A stretch of 10,468 nucleotides of DNA from contig JASLHQ010000039.1 of NCBI GenBank assembly GCA_030152265.1, forward strand, positions 1-10,468, read 5' to 3'. The position numbers and the translations under genes were made by a program. Positions 1 through 6,745 of the stretch are shown in pieces; positions within the stretch are counted from its first letter, which is position 1; every line of letters begins with the position of its first letter. Origin of the DNA: Savagea sp. (lineage in GTDB: Bacteria > Bacillota > Bacilli > Bacillales_A > Planococcaceae). Below the pieces are notes generated by a model, which was not told the origin of the DNA, ran no database searches, and saw only the letters and a program-made list of their open reading frames with translations.

Positions 1-172
1 GAAGTACATTTACGAAGGAAAAATTCGAGCGGTCGATGATGGGACACAGTTGCTCGTCAACCGCGAACAGTTCAACCTTTATTTCGAACAGCTCGAACAA
101 ATGAAACAAAAAATTGCGGACTATTGGAGCGAACCACTCCCACCTGACCGAGACATTAAAGATGAAGATTAA
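1..172 (+). CDS. 3' end of an unrecognised gene (partial)
   Basis: An open frame enters from the left edge, with codons starting at position 2, and ends at TAA 170-172, giving 56 C-terminal residues. The segment begins KYIYEGKIRAVDDGTQLLVN and continues into a charged, probably helical stretch rich in Gln, Glu and Lys, ending in the acidic tail PPDRDIKDED. Codon use resembles the neighbouring genes, and the frame stops just before a strong terminator, so it is very likely a real cytoplasmic protein. I do not recognise the family. No membrane segment, metal motif or catalytic motif is visible in this piece. The rest of the gene lies outside the window. Confidence 0.7.
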   Translation, partial: KYIYEGKIRAVDDGTQLLVNREQFNLYFEQLEQMKQKIADYWSEPLPPDRDIKDED

Positions 173-219
173 AAAACCACCTTTTTCAGTTCATTATGAC
201 TGAAAAAGGTGGTTTTCTA
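173..219. terminator. Bidirectional intrinsic terminator
   Basis: A perfect 18-bp inverted repeat (173-190 with 199-216) surrounds an 8-base loop. The stem starts with AAAACCACC and ends with GGTGGTTTT, so both strands provide a U-rich tail. It lies between the stop of the left-edge plus-strand gene and the stop of the convergent TRAP permease gene (222..220), and probably ends both transcripts. Confidence 0.9.
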
Positions 220-2241
220 TTATGCAGAAACGACTTCTGCTTTCGGCCCATCTTCTTTCCCGCGTTTTCTTTGAACGAGGAGAAGTGCGATGAAAATCGC
301 AAGCCCAATTCCGTCTGTCGCAAGCCCTGGATAAATTAACATTAATCCACTAATGACGGCGAGGAATCGTTCGTATCCTTTTAATTTTACATACCAGAAA
401 CCGATCATTCCTGCACCGATTCCGATCATTCCGATAATCGCTGTCGCTAAAATGAATGATACTTCTAAAATTGTCGTATCGATCATGAGCAACTGCGGTT
501 GCAAGACGAACATGTACGGAATGATGAAGGCAGCAATCGCTAGTTTCGCTGCGTTAAATCCGGTCTTTATCGGGTCACCTTTCGATATACCGGTCGCAGC
601 AAAGGCGGCGAGTGCTACAGGTGGCGTAATATCCGCTACAATTCCGAAGTAGAAGACGAACATGTGCATCGCCAATACTGGAATTTCAATCGGTAACGCC
701 GCATTTAATGCAAATAGCGCTGGTAACGCAATCGTTGATGTAATGATGTAGTTCGCTGTCGTCGGTGATCCCATTCCTAAAATGAGCGATGTGATCATCG
801 TAAAGACGAGCGTTAACATTAATTGCATTTGGATGTTCGTCGACATCGCTTCTGCTAATCCGACGAGACTATTCCCCATTTTTAAACCGAGTCCTGTTTT
901 CGTTACGACACCGACGATAATACCTGCTGTCGCTGTTGCAGCTGCGACACCGAGTGCCGTTTTCGCTCCAGAAACGAGCGCATCAATAATTCCACGGAAT
1001 CCGATGCGTGTCTCTTTCAAGAACATGCTGACGATGATTGTTGATAAAATACCGTACAATGCGACACGCTCAATACTCATGCCACCGTTATACAATAAAA
1101 TAATAATGACGAAAATCGGTAATAGTAAATGAATTTTCTTCAATACTGTTTTCGCCTTCGGAATTTGATCTTCAGGCAAACCGAGTAAGCCGAGACGTTT
1201 CGCTTCAAAGTGTGTCATAATCCAAATTCCCGCAAAGTATAAAATTGCTGGAATGAGTGCTGCTTTTGCGATATTCCAATAACTCTCTCCCGCAAACTCA
1301 ATCATTAAGAACGCTGCTGCTCCCATGATCGGTGGCATAATTTGTCCACCTGTGGACGCTGCTGCTTCTACCGCTCCGGCGAAGTTTTTATGATAGCCGA
1401 GACGTTTCATCATCGGAATCGTATACGAACCTGTCGTCACCGTATTCGCAACAGAGCTTCCTGAAATCGTTCCTTGTAAAGCACTTGAGAAAATGGCTAC
1501 TTTCGCTGGTCCACCGATACGGCGTCCTGCGATTGTAATCGCTAGGTCGTTAAAGTAATTTCCGACTCCCGTTTGAACGAGGAATGCCCCGAACAATAAA
1601 AATAAGAAAATATAAGTAGAAGATACTTTAAGCGGTACACCTAAAATTCCGTCTGTCGTAAAGAACATAACGTCGACTAATTGACGGAATGTTAATCCAC
1701 GATGTGCGAGTGATCCCGGTAAATATGAACCGTACACCGCATACGCTAAAAACACGAGTGCAATAATCGTGATCGGTAATCCGACTGCACGACGTGACGC
1801 TTCTAATACGAGTAAAATCGCAATTCCACCGATAATAAATTGAACGTCTGAAATGCCCCCGATTTTTTGAACGAGCGTTTCATAATATAAAGGCCAATAA
1901 CTACAAACGATCAAAGATAATGTTGCTAAAATCCAATCGAATACAGAGATACGATTTTTCGGTCCATTTTTTCGTGCTGGATAAAGTAAAAAAATGAGTA
2001 CTAAAGCGAATCCTAAGTGGACCGTTCGCTGGATAAATGCTGTATATTGTCCGAACGCTCCTGTATACAATTGGAACATTGAAAATGCAATTAATGTTCC
2101 GAAAACGATCCATGCTACAATCCCTGATAAATTACGCGTATTCGATTCCGTATCGTATTGCTCTAACAACTTTTGACGTTCTTCTTCCGTCAGCTCATCT
2201 GTTTCTTCTCGTTCATGTTGTTTCACTTCTTCTTTCGTCAT
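220..2241 (-). CDS. TRAP transporter permease, fused 4TM/12TM (DctQ-DctM) protein of TAXI type
   Basis: This is the membrane part of a tripartite ATP-independent periplasmic (TRAP) transporter, a secondary transporter that uses an ion gradient to import an organic acid delivered by the binding lipoprotein. The 673-residue protein has a charged N-terminal cytoplasmic tail (about 1-38), a 4TM DctQ-like region (about 39-160), then a DctM-like channel domain of roughly 12 helices. Family signatures are GSSVANTVTTGSY (from residue 261), GGQIMPPIMGAAAF (298-311), GMGSPTTANY (489-498) and ADITPPVALAAFAATG (536-551). The start is the ATG at 2241..2239, because GGAG-rich sequence (GGAGAGGAGTGGAG) lies just upstream; an in-frame extension to 2304 has no such site. 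The start overlaps the TGA of the DUF1850 gene as ATGA, indicating translational coupling. Substrate is not readable from sequence; TAXI systems characterised so far handle glutamate- or 2-oxoglutarate-like acids. Confidence 0.95.
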   Translation of the reverse strand: MTKEEVKQHEREETDELTEEERQKLLEQYDTESNTRNLSGIVAWIVFGTLIAFSMFQLYTGAFGQYTAFIQRTVHLGFALVLIFLLYPARKNGPKNRISVFDWILATLSLIVCSYWPLYYETLVQKIGGISDVQFIIGGIAILLVLEASRRAVGLPITIIALVFLAYAVYGSYLPGSLAHRGLTFRQLVDVMFFTTDGILGVPLKVSSTYIFLFLLFGAFLVQTGVGNYFNDLAITIAGRRIGGPAKVAIFSSALQGTISGSSVANTVTTGSYTIPMMKRLGYHKNFAGAVEAAASTGGQIMPPIMGAAAFLMIEFAGESYWNIAKAALIPAILYFAGIWIMTHFEAKRLGLLGLPEDQIPKAKTVLKKIHLLLPIFVIIILLYNGGMSIERVALYGILSTIIVSMFLKETRIGFRGIIDALVSGAKTALGVAAATATAGIIVGVVTKTGLGLKMGNSLVGLAEAMSTNIQMQLMLTLVFTMITSLILGMGSPTTANYIITSTIALPALFALNAALPIEIPVLAMHMFVFYFGIVADITPPVALAAFAATGISKGDPIKTGFNAAKLAIAAFIIPYMFVLQPQLLMIDTTILEVSFILATAIIGMIGIGAGMIGFWYVKLKGYERFLAVISGLMLIYPGLATDGIGLAIFIALLLVQRKRGKEDGPKAEVVSA

Positions 2242-2756
2242 CGCATCTCCACTCCTCTCCATAATTGCCATAATGATAATTTTTGAATCGACACAGCATA
2301 CCAATCTCCTGGAACGAAGTAATCGTTAAACTGCAATTGTTTCTCTCGTTCCCCTCGTCTTTTCACGACGAGGCGATGATTCGAAACGGTCTTCCCATTT
2401 CGAATATTCATCGAATCGAAGTACACATCGTTTACATATAAGTGATGCATCCCATCTTTATATTCGTAACGTTCCCCTTCATGAACTTCTGCAGGCATAC
2501 CGATTCCGTATTGTGAAAAGCGAATCATTTTTTGTTCGATTTGTTGCCCTGTCACGACGTAAGATTCTGTCACATCCGTTAAATGAATGGAATGAACGAA
2601 TATAATATCGAATGCATCCCCATCTGCCATCGGTAAGTAAGCGACTTGTTGTTTCGTCCGCCCTTCTTCAAAGACGAGCGCTTGCTTCCACGGAAACATT
2701 ATAATTAAAACGATACATACTGCGCTTACGAATAGTATACTGACGATTTTTTTCAT
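2238..2756 (-). CDS. DUF1850 domain protein of the TRAP-TAXI operon
   Basis: The 172-residue protein has one N-terminal membrane segment (about residues 3-20) followed by an extracytoplasmic domain. The motif FVHSIHLTDVTE in the middle and the closing NDYFVPGDWYAVSIQKLSLWQLWRG fit the DUF1850 family, which is typically found next to TAXI-type TRAP genes; its biochemical role is unknown. It lies between the binding protein and the permease, and its TGA (2240..2238) overlaps the permease ATG by 4 bases. A GTG at 2765 would add three residues, but only 2 bases separate it from the GGAG, so the ATG at 2756..2754 (11-base spacing) is preferred; the start is moderately certain. It may act as an accessory anchor or assembly factor for the transporter, but that is inference from context only. 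Confidence 0.85.
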   Translation of the reverse strand: MKKIVSILFVSAVCIVLIIMFPWKQALVFEEGRTKQQVAYLPMADGDAFDIIFVHSIHLTDVTESYVVTGQQIEQKMIRFSQYGIGMPAEVHEGERYEYKDGMHHLYVNDVYFDSMNIRNGKTVSNHRLVVKRRGEREKQLQFNDYFVPGDWYAVSIQKLSLWQLWRGVEMR

Positions 2757-2778
2757 TTCTTTCACAACTCCATTGAAG

Positions 2779-2820
2779 AAAAAAAGAGCCGGATCCGTCA
2801 GCTTACCGACACCGGCCCTT
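2779..2820 (-). terminator. Intra-operon terminator after the TAXI binding-protein gene
   Basis: Read on the minus strand, AAGGGCCGG (2820-2812) pairs with CCGGCTCTT (2792-2784), 9 bp with one G-U pair, followed by seven T (2785-2779). It lies directly after the stop of the binding-protein gene and before the DUF1850 gene. It probably acts as a partial terminator that leaves the binding protein more abundant than the two membrane proteins, unless an unseen promoter follows. Confidence 0.8.
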
Positions 2821-2829
2821 CTTACATTC

Positions 2830-3828
2830 TTACTTGTTCACTTCGTCGAAATATTTCTGTGCACCTGGGTGTACTTCAATTCCAACGCCGTCTAAACCTG
2901 TTTTCGCATCGATGAATTTCGCTTTATCGTGTGCGATTTTGTCTGTATTTTCGTATAACGCTTTCGTCATATCGTATACGACATCTTCTGGTAAATCACG
3001 TGATACAACGAGCATTGCCATTACTGCAACTGTCGTTACATCTTCTTTCAAACCGTACGTTCCTTCTTCAATGACGTCTTTTGCGTAGTATGGATACTTC
3101 GCTACGAGCTCGTCAATTTTTGCTTCATCCATCGGAAGAATAACAACTTCAGCAGATGCTTTTAATTCTTCAACAGCACCTGTTGGCGTTCCTGCCGTGA
3201 TGAAAGCAGCGTCGATGTTACCATCTTGAATACCGCCTGCCGATTCACCGAAGTCTAAATATTGTGCGTCGATATCTTTTTCAATATCGATTCCGTGTAA
3301 CTCTAAAATTTGTTGTGCGTTGATGAATGTTCCTGAACCTGGTGCTCCAACCGATACTTTTTTACCTTTTAAGTCTTCGATTGATGTGATGCCTGATTTA
3401 CCAATCGTTACAATTTGGATCGTTTCAGGGTAAAGCGCTCCAAGACCGACGACGTTTTTCACAGCGTTTCCATCGAATGCGTTAATTCCTTCTTCCGCAT
3501 ACGTTGCAACGTCTGTTTGTGCGAACGCGATTTCCGCATCGCCCGCTTCAACTGACATAATATTATCTGCAGATGCGTTTGATGATACCGCGTCTGTTTG
3601 AATACCTGTTTCATCCGAAATTACTTTCGCAATTCCGCCTCCTAGTGGGTAGTAAGTTCCGCTCGTTCCACCAGTTAATAAGCTCATAAATTTCGGCGCG
3701 TCTGTCGAGCCAGTGCTTTCGCCTGCATCGCCATCTTTTTCCGCCGGTTTGTCATCTCCCCCACAAGCGACGAGAACAGCTGTTAACATCGCTAAAAGGA
3801 ATGCAAACAATAGTGATTTTTTCTTCAT
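2830..3828 (-). CDS. TAXI-family TRAP transporter solute-binding lipoprotein
   Basis: This is the extracellular substrate receptor of the TRAP transporter, anchored to the outer face of the membrane. The 332-residue precursor starts with MKKKSLLFAFLLAMLTAV, then a lipobox LVAC with the lipidated cysteine at residue 22, then a Gly/Asp/Ser-rich linker (about 23-45). The mature domain carries TAXI hallmarks: LLTGGTSGTYYPLGGGIA (50-66), the stretch around EIAFAQTDV (99-107), GAPGSGTFINAQ (161-172), AAFITAGTPTG (207-217) and a C-terminal GIEVHPGAQKYFDE (316-329). Length is normal for the family. AGGAGGAGG lies about 7 bases before the ATG, a very strong site. It is the first gene of the operon, downstream of a cre site. 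The ligand is unknown; glutamate- or 2-oxoglutarate-like acids are plausible from characterised relatives. Confidence 0.95.
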   Translation of the reverse strand: MKKKSLLFAFLLAMLTAVLVACGGDDKPAEKDGDAGESTGSTDAPKFMSLLTGGTSGTYYPLGGGIAKVISDETGIQTDAVSSNASADNIMSVEAGDAEIAFAQTDVATYAEEGINAFDGNAVKNVVGLGALYPETIQIVTIGKSGITSIEDLKGKKVSVGAPGSGTFINAQQILELHGIDIEKDIDAQYLDFGESAGGIQDGNIDAAFITAGTPTGAVEELKASAEVVILPMDEAKIDELVAKYPYYAKDVIEEGTYGLKEDVTTVAVMAMLVVSRDLPEDVVYDMTKALYENTDKIAHDKAKFIDAKTGLDGVGIEVHPGAQKYFDEVNK

Positions 3829-3873
3829 ATTTTTTCCTCCTCCTTGTCCCTATCCAATTTTTTGAAATTGAAC

Positions 3874-3902
3874 ATTATACACTATTATCATCAACTATTT
3901 AG
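3874..3902 (-). promoter_or_regulatory. Probable promoter of the TRAP-TAXI operon
   Basis: A perfect TATAAT lies at 3879-3874 on the minus strand, about 45 bases before the ATG of the binding-protein gene. The hexamer 17 bases upstream (3902-3897, CTAAAT) is a poor -35, so the promoter may need an activator or be intrinsically weak. The predicted start of transcription is near 3867. Confidence 0.45.
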
Positions 3903-3910
3903 CTACAATT

Positions 3911-3924
3911 TGCAAGCGCTTTCC
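3911..3924 (-). promoter_or_regulatory. cre site (CcpA catabolite control)
   Basis: The plus-strand sequence TGCAAGCGCTTTCC closely fits the Bacillales cre pattern TGNAANCGNNNNC with the central AAGCGCTT palindrome. It lies just upstream of the promoter, centred about 50 bases before the predicted transcription start. CcpA sites in that upstream position can activate, as at Bacillus subtilis ackA and pta, while sites over or after the promoter repress, so the sign of control is open. Carbon-source control suits a transporter for organic acids. Confidence 0.65.
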
Positions 3925-4109
3925 TATTGAAATGCAAAAAAATAATGTTTATTCACCGTTTTCTGTTTTCTTTTGCTCTTCTTTTGATTTTCACTTACTT
4001 TTAAATAATCTTTACTTTACAAATTAATACTTTTGAACCTATGTCTTTTTCAGGTGAACACATGCCGAAATTTCAAAAAATTCTCATTTATTTTACTTTT
4101 TTCATCTAA

Positions 4110-4138
4110 CTGTTCTTTTACTTTTTTTATGCGATAAT
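4110..4138 (+). promoter_or_regulatory. Possible extended -10 promoter of yitT
   Basis: TGC followed by GATAAT (TG at 4130-4131, hexamer 4133-4138) forms an extended -10 element about 33 bases before the yitT start codon. The upstream -35 region (around 4110-4116) is weak. The call rests on the -10 alone. Confidence 0.35.
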
Positions 4139-4170
4139 CGATTAACATTATATATAATAGGAGGGGTCTT

Positions 4171-5058
4171 ATGTTTTTTATGGAGTCAAAACGGATTGGA
4201 ACAGTCATTGTCGGAGCTTTATTAGTTGCAGTGGGGTTGAACTTCTTCCTCATTAATGCCAACGTCTACTCAAGTGGGTTCGCTGGTGTCGCACAATTAA
4301 TTTCCACCGTCGCTCAACAGTTTTTAGGCCTCAATTGGGGAACCGGTGTTTTACTCCTTTTTCTCAACATTCCTGTATTAATTTTAGGCTGGTTTAAAGT
4401 AGGAAAAGGATTTACGATTTATAGTATTATTTCGGTCGGCTTTACGACATTCTTTCTAGAAATACTTCCTGTCATTTCTTTAACAGATGACATCATTTTA
4501 AATGCGGTAGCAGGAGGAACGTTAATCGGAGTCGGTATTGGAATTACGATGAAATTAGGTGCTTCTACAGGAGGTATGGATATCGTCGTCATGCTTCTCG
4601 CGCGCATTAAAGATCGCCCTGTCGGCATTTACTTTTTTGCGATGAACGCGGTCATCGTCTTCTGTGCGGGTCTGTTATTCGAACCAGCTAACGCATTGTA
4701 TACGATGGTCGGCTTGTACTTAACGTCTAAAGTGATCGATGCGATTCATACGAGCCACGAAAAACTTACGGTCTTCATCATTACCGAAAATGGCGAAGCG
4801 TTACAAAAAGCGATTCATGAACGGATGGTGCGTGGTATTACAGTCATGCCTGCGATGGGTGCATATACGAAACGAGAAAAAGATATGCTATATCTCGTCG
4901 TCACACGTTACGAACTGTACGACTTAGAACAAATTATTAAAGAAATCGACCCGTTCGCTTTCACGAACGTCGTGCAAACGGTCAATGTGTTCGGCTTCTT
5001 CCGAAAAGAAGGCGAAAGCTTGCAAGAAATGGAAGCGAGACGATACGCTCAAAGCTAA
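4171..5058 (+). CDS. YitT family membrane protein (YitT/DUF161 plus DUF2179)
   Basis: The 295-residue protein has about five transmembrane helices in the first 185 residues (YitT/DUF161 domain), including VYSSGFAGVAQLI (32-44) and the family motif GASTGGMDI (130-138). A cytoplasmic C-terminal DUF2179 domain follows (about 200-278), with RGITVMPAMGAYT (221-233) and a DLEQIIKEIDPFAFTNV segment ending in VFGFFRK. Length and two-domain order are typical. Members are inner-membrane proteins of unknown transport or sensing function, and Bacillales genomes usually carry several paralogs, so a specific gene name is not assigned. AGGAGGGG (4159-4166) supports the ATG at 4171 rather than the internal ATG at 4180. 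It appears monocistronic, ending in a shared terminator. Confidence 0.93.
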   Translation: MFFMESKRIGTVIVGALLVAVGLNFFLINANVYSSGFAGVAQLISTVAQQFLGLNWGTGVLLLFLNIPVLILGWFKVGKGFTIYSIISVGFTTFFLEILPVISLTDDIILNAVAGGTLIGVGIGITMKLGASTGGMDIVVMLLARIKDRPVGIYFFAMNAVIVFCAGLLFEPANALYTMVGLYLTSKVIDAIHTSHEKLTVFIITENGEALQKAIHERMVRGITVMPAMGAYTKREKDMLYLVVTRYELYDLEQIIKEIDPFAFTNVVQTVNVFGFFRKEGESLQEMEARRYAQS

Positions 5059-5096
5059 AAAAGCGCTACGACTTTTACAGTCGCAGCGCTTTTATT
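5059..5096. terminator. Shared bidirectional terminator between yitT and metY
   Basis: AAAAGCGCT plus CGAC (5059-5067, 5069-5072) pairs with GTCG plus AGCGCTTTT (5080-5083, 5085-5093), leaving one A/C mismatch and a 7-base loop. T-rich sequence follows on the plus side, and the A-rich left flank supplies a U tail on the minus side. It starts right after the yitT stop and ends 3 bases before the metY stop. Confidence 0.88.
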
Positions 5097-6383
5097 TTAT
5101 TTCGATGTCGCTTTTTCAATCGCTTGATCTAAATCAGCGATAATATCTTCTACTGATTCTAAGCCGATCGATAAACGGATTAATTCTTCTGGAACTCCCG
5201 CTTTTTTCAAATCTTCTTCTGATAATTGTTGGTGAGTTGTCGATGCTGGGTGAATGATCAATGACTTCGCATCTCCTACGTTTGCTACGTGTGAGAAGAT
5301 TTCCACGTTATCGATGACGTCACGTCCTGCATCGCGTCCTCCTTTAATACCGAAGACGACGATTGAACCGTAACCGTTTTTCAAATATTTTTTCGCTAAG
5401 TCATGAGATGGGTGATCTTCAAGACCTGGATATGTGACCCACTCGACTTGCGGATGATTTTGTAAGTGCTTCGCTACTTTCAATGCGTTTTCATTATGAC
5501 GGTCAACGCGTAAGTGCAACGTTTCAAGACCTTGTAAGAAGTTGAACGCACTGTCTGGATCGAGCGCTGGACCGAAATCACGTAACAATTGAACGCGCAA
5601 TTTCGTTGCGAATGCTGCTTCTGGTACGTCTACACCGTAACGGATACCATGATATGACTCATCCGGCTCTGTGAAGTAAGGGAAACGTCCTTGCGTCCAG
5701 TCAAACTTCCCTGCGTCTACAACGACACCACCGATTGTCGTACCGTGTCCGCCGATCCATTTTGTTGCTGAATGGATGACGACGTCCGCTCCGTGCTCAA
5801 TCGGATTCAAGCCGTATGGTGAAGGGAATGTATTGTCTACAAGCAATGGTAAGCCATTGTCATGTGCAATTTTTGCAATCGCTTCGATATCGAGAACGTG
5901 AAGTCCTGGGTTACCGATTGTTTCAGCGAAAATCGCACGCGTCTTATCTGTAATTGCCGCTTCGTACGCTTTCGGGTCCGTAACGTCCACTAATTTCACT
6001 GTAATGCCGTAGCGTGGAAGTGTCGTCACGAACAAGTTATATGTACCTCCGTACAAGTTGCTCGCTGCGATAATTTCGTCTCCTGCACTCGCAATGTTTA
6101 AAATTGAAAATGCGATTGCCGCCATTCCTGAAGAAAGAGCAACCGCTGCTGTTCCACCTTCTGCTTGTGCCACCCGTTCCTCAAAAACACCGACTGTCGG
6201 GTTCATGATGCGTGTATAAATATTACCCGCTTCTTTTAAAGCGAATAAATCTTGTGCGTGTTGTGAGTTTTTAAATACGTAAGATGTCGTGCGGTGAATC
6301 GGAACAGCACGTGATCCTGTATTAGGGTCTGGTTCTTGTCCTGCGTGAAGTAAAATTGTTTCTTTGCCATAGTTTTTTGTCAT
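5097..6383 (-). CDS. metY: O-acetylhomoserine sulfhydrylase (PLP-dependent, Cys/Met metabolism family)
   Basis: The enzyme makes homocysteine directly from O-acetyl-L-homoserine and sulfide, a cytoplasmic step of methionine synthesis by direct sulfhydrylation. The 428-residue length fits MetY and is longer than the roughly 380-400 residues of cystathionine gamma-synthases and lyases. Visible landmarks are the N-terminal ETILLHAGQEPDPNTGSRAVPI, YTRIMNPTV (56-64), the cofactor-contacting SSGMAAIAF (84-92), the DNTFPSPYG segment (183-191) with the PLP-binding aspartate, and SATKWIGGHG (205-214) with the Schiff-base Lys208. The extra insertion after Lys208 (DAGKFDWTQGRFP) is typical of O-acetylhomoserine sulfhydrylases. 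AGGAGGG lies 8 bases before the ATG. It is a single-gene unit under SAM-I riboswitch control, which independently supports a methionine role. Confidence 0.95.
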   Translation of the reverse strand: MTKNYGKETILLHAGQEPDPNTGSRAVPIHRTTSYVFKNSQHAQDLFALKEAGNIYTRIMNPTVGVFEERVAQAEGGTAAVALSSGMAAIAFSILNIASAGDEIIAASNLYGGTYNLFVTTLPRYGITVKLVDVTDPKAYEAAITDKTRAIFAETIGNPGLHVLDIEAIAKIAHDNGLPLLVDNTFPSPYGLNPIEHGADVVIHSATKWIGGHGTTIGGVVVDAGKFDWTQGRFPYFTEPDESYHGIRYGVDVPEAAFATKLRVQLLRDFGPALDPDSAFNFLQGLETLHLRVDRHNENALKVAKHLQNHPQVEWVTYPGLEDHPSHDLAKKYLKNGYGSIVVFGIKGGRDAGRDVIDNVEIFSHVANVGDAKSLIIHPASTTHQQLSEEDLKKAGVPEELIRLSIGLESVEDIIADLDQAIEKATSK

Positions 6384-6440
6384 TGAAATTCCCTCCTAGT
6401 CATTGATGGAACGAGCTTTGGGGAGATTCAATCTAAATTG

Positions 6441-6598
6441 AAAACCCCCTTCTCAAAATAAGAAGAGGGTTGTAAGTTCTGTTCGCCTCCCCTTATCTTC
6501 CAGGTAGTCAAACCTGTAGGAAGTAGCACCTTTGTGAAATTTCACCGGTTGCCGGGCATCATAGGGCCTAGTCCCTCCGCCTCTCTGGATAAGAGTGT
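6441..6598 (-). ncRNA. SAM-I (S-box) riboswitch in the metY leader
   Basis: The minus-strand leader contains the conserved S-box core: CTCTTATCCAGAG, GGCGGAGGGACTAGGCCC, ATGATGCCCGGCAACC, GGTGCTACTTCCTACAG and GGAAGATAAG. The P1 helix pairs 6595-6588 with 6497-6490. Part of its 3' strand (6496-6486, AUAAGGGGAGG) can instead pair with 6468-6458 (CCUCUUCUUAU), forming an 11-bp anti-terminator with two G-U pairs. That pairing blocks the downstream terminator. With SAM bound P1 holds, the terminator forms and metY is off; with low SAM the anti-terminator forms and metY is transcribed. All elements needed for this transcriptional switch are present. Confidence 0.97.
6443..6471 (-). terminator. Riboswitch-controlled terminator before metY
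   Basis: On the minus strand AACCCTCTTCT (6471-6461) pairs with AGAAGGGGGTT (6453-6443), 11 bp with one wobble pair and a 7-base loop, followed by a short T run. Its 5' arm overlaps the anti-terminator arm 6468-6458, so the two structures exclude each other. A small 6-bp hairpin (6442-6437 with 6432-6427) follows directly. Confidence 0.9.
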
Positions 6599-6626
6599 TG
6601 TTATGTCGTTTTCCATCTTGTGACAT

Positions 6627-6656
6627 AGTATATAATTAAACCTTTTCGAAAGTCAA
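6627..6656 (-). promoter_or_regulatory. sigma-A promoter of the metY leader
   Basis: TTGACT (6656-6651) and TATACT (6632-6627) are separated by 18 bases on the minus strand. Transcription would start near 6620, about 25 bases before the riboswitch aptamer, which fits S-box architecture. Confidence 0.78.
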
Positions 6657-6691
6657 GAGAAATTATAAAATATTTAGAATATTGTTTTTTA

Positions 6692-6721
6692 TTCACCGAC
6701 ACATGTCTTATTTAGTATAAT
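6692..6721 (+). promoter_or_regulatory. Probable promoter of the plsY-like gene
   Basis: A perfect TATAAT (6716-6721) is preceded at 18 bases by TTCACC (6692-6697), a moderate -35. It lies about 25 bases before the start codon and is divergent from the metY promoter, whose -35 ends about 35 bases away. The AT-rich spacer between them holds the dyad AATATTTAGAATATT (6669-6683), which may serve as an UP element or a binding site. Confidence 0.5.
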
Positions 6722-6745
6722 AAGAAGAAAAAGGAGGCGATTTTA

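Larger units (their letters stand above)
3829..4170. other. Divergent intergenic region between the TRAP operon and yitT
   Basis: This AT-rich stretch of about 340 bases separates two divergent transcription units. It holds a cre site and a -10 element for the minus-strand operon, and a possible extended -10 promoter for the plus-strand yitT gene. No convincing small gene was found. From about 3930 to 4100 I see only T-rich plus-strand sequence without a recognisable site. Confidence 0.6.

Noticed and set aside
353..1132. Plus-strand open frames antisense to the TRAP permease (353-652, 782-1132)
   Set aside because: They have no ribosome binding site or family features and are shadows of a clear long coding region on the other strand.
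2242..2304. N-terminal extension of the TRAP permease by 21 residues
   Set aside because: The extension lies inside the DUF1850 coding region and lacks a ribosome binding site; the ATG at 2241 has a strong one and forms the ATGA overlap.
4153..4158. TATAAT directly before yitT as the promoter
   Set aside because: Transcription would start within or after the ribosome binding site at 4159-4166, so this is unlikely to be the functional -10 for yitT.
4050..4262. Minus-strand 70-codon open frame across the yitT start
   Set aside because: It overlaps the clear yitT start and leader, has no family signal and no good ribosome binding site.
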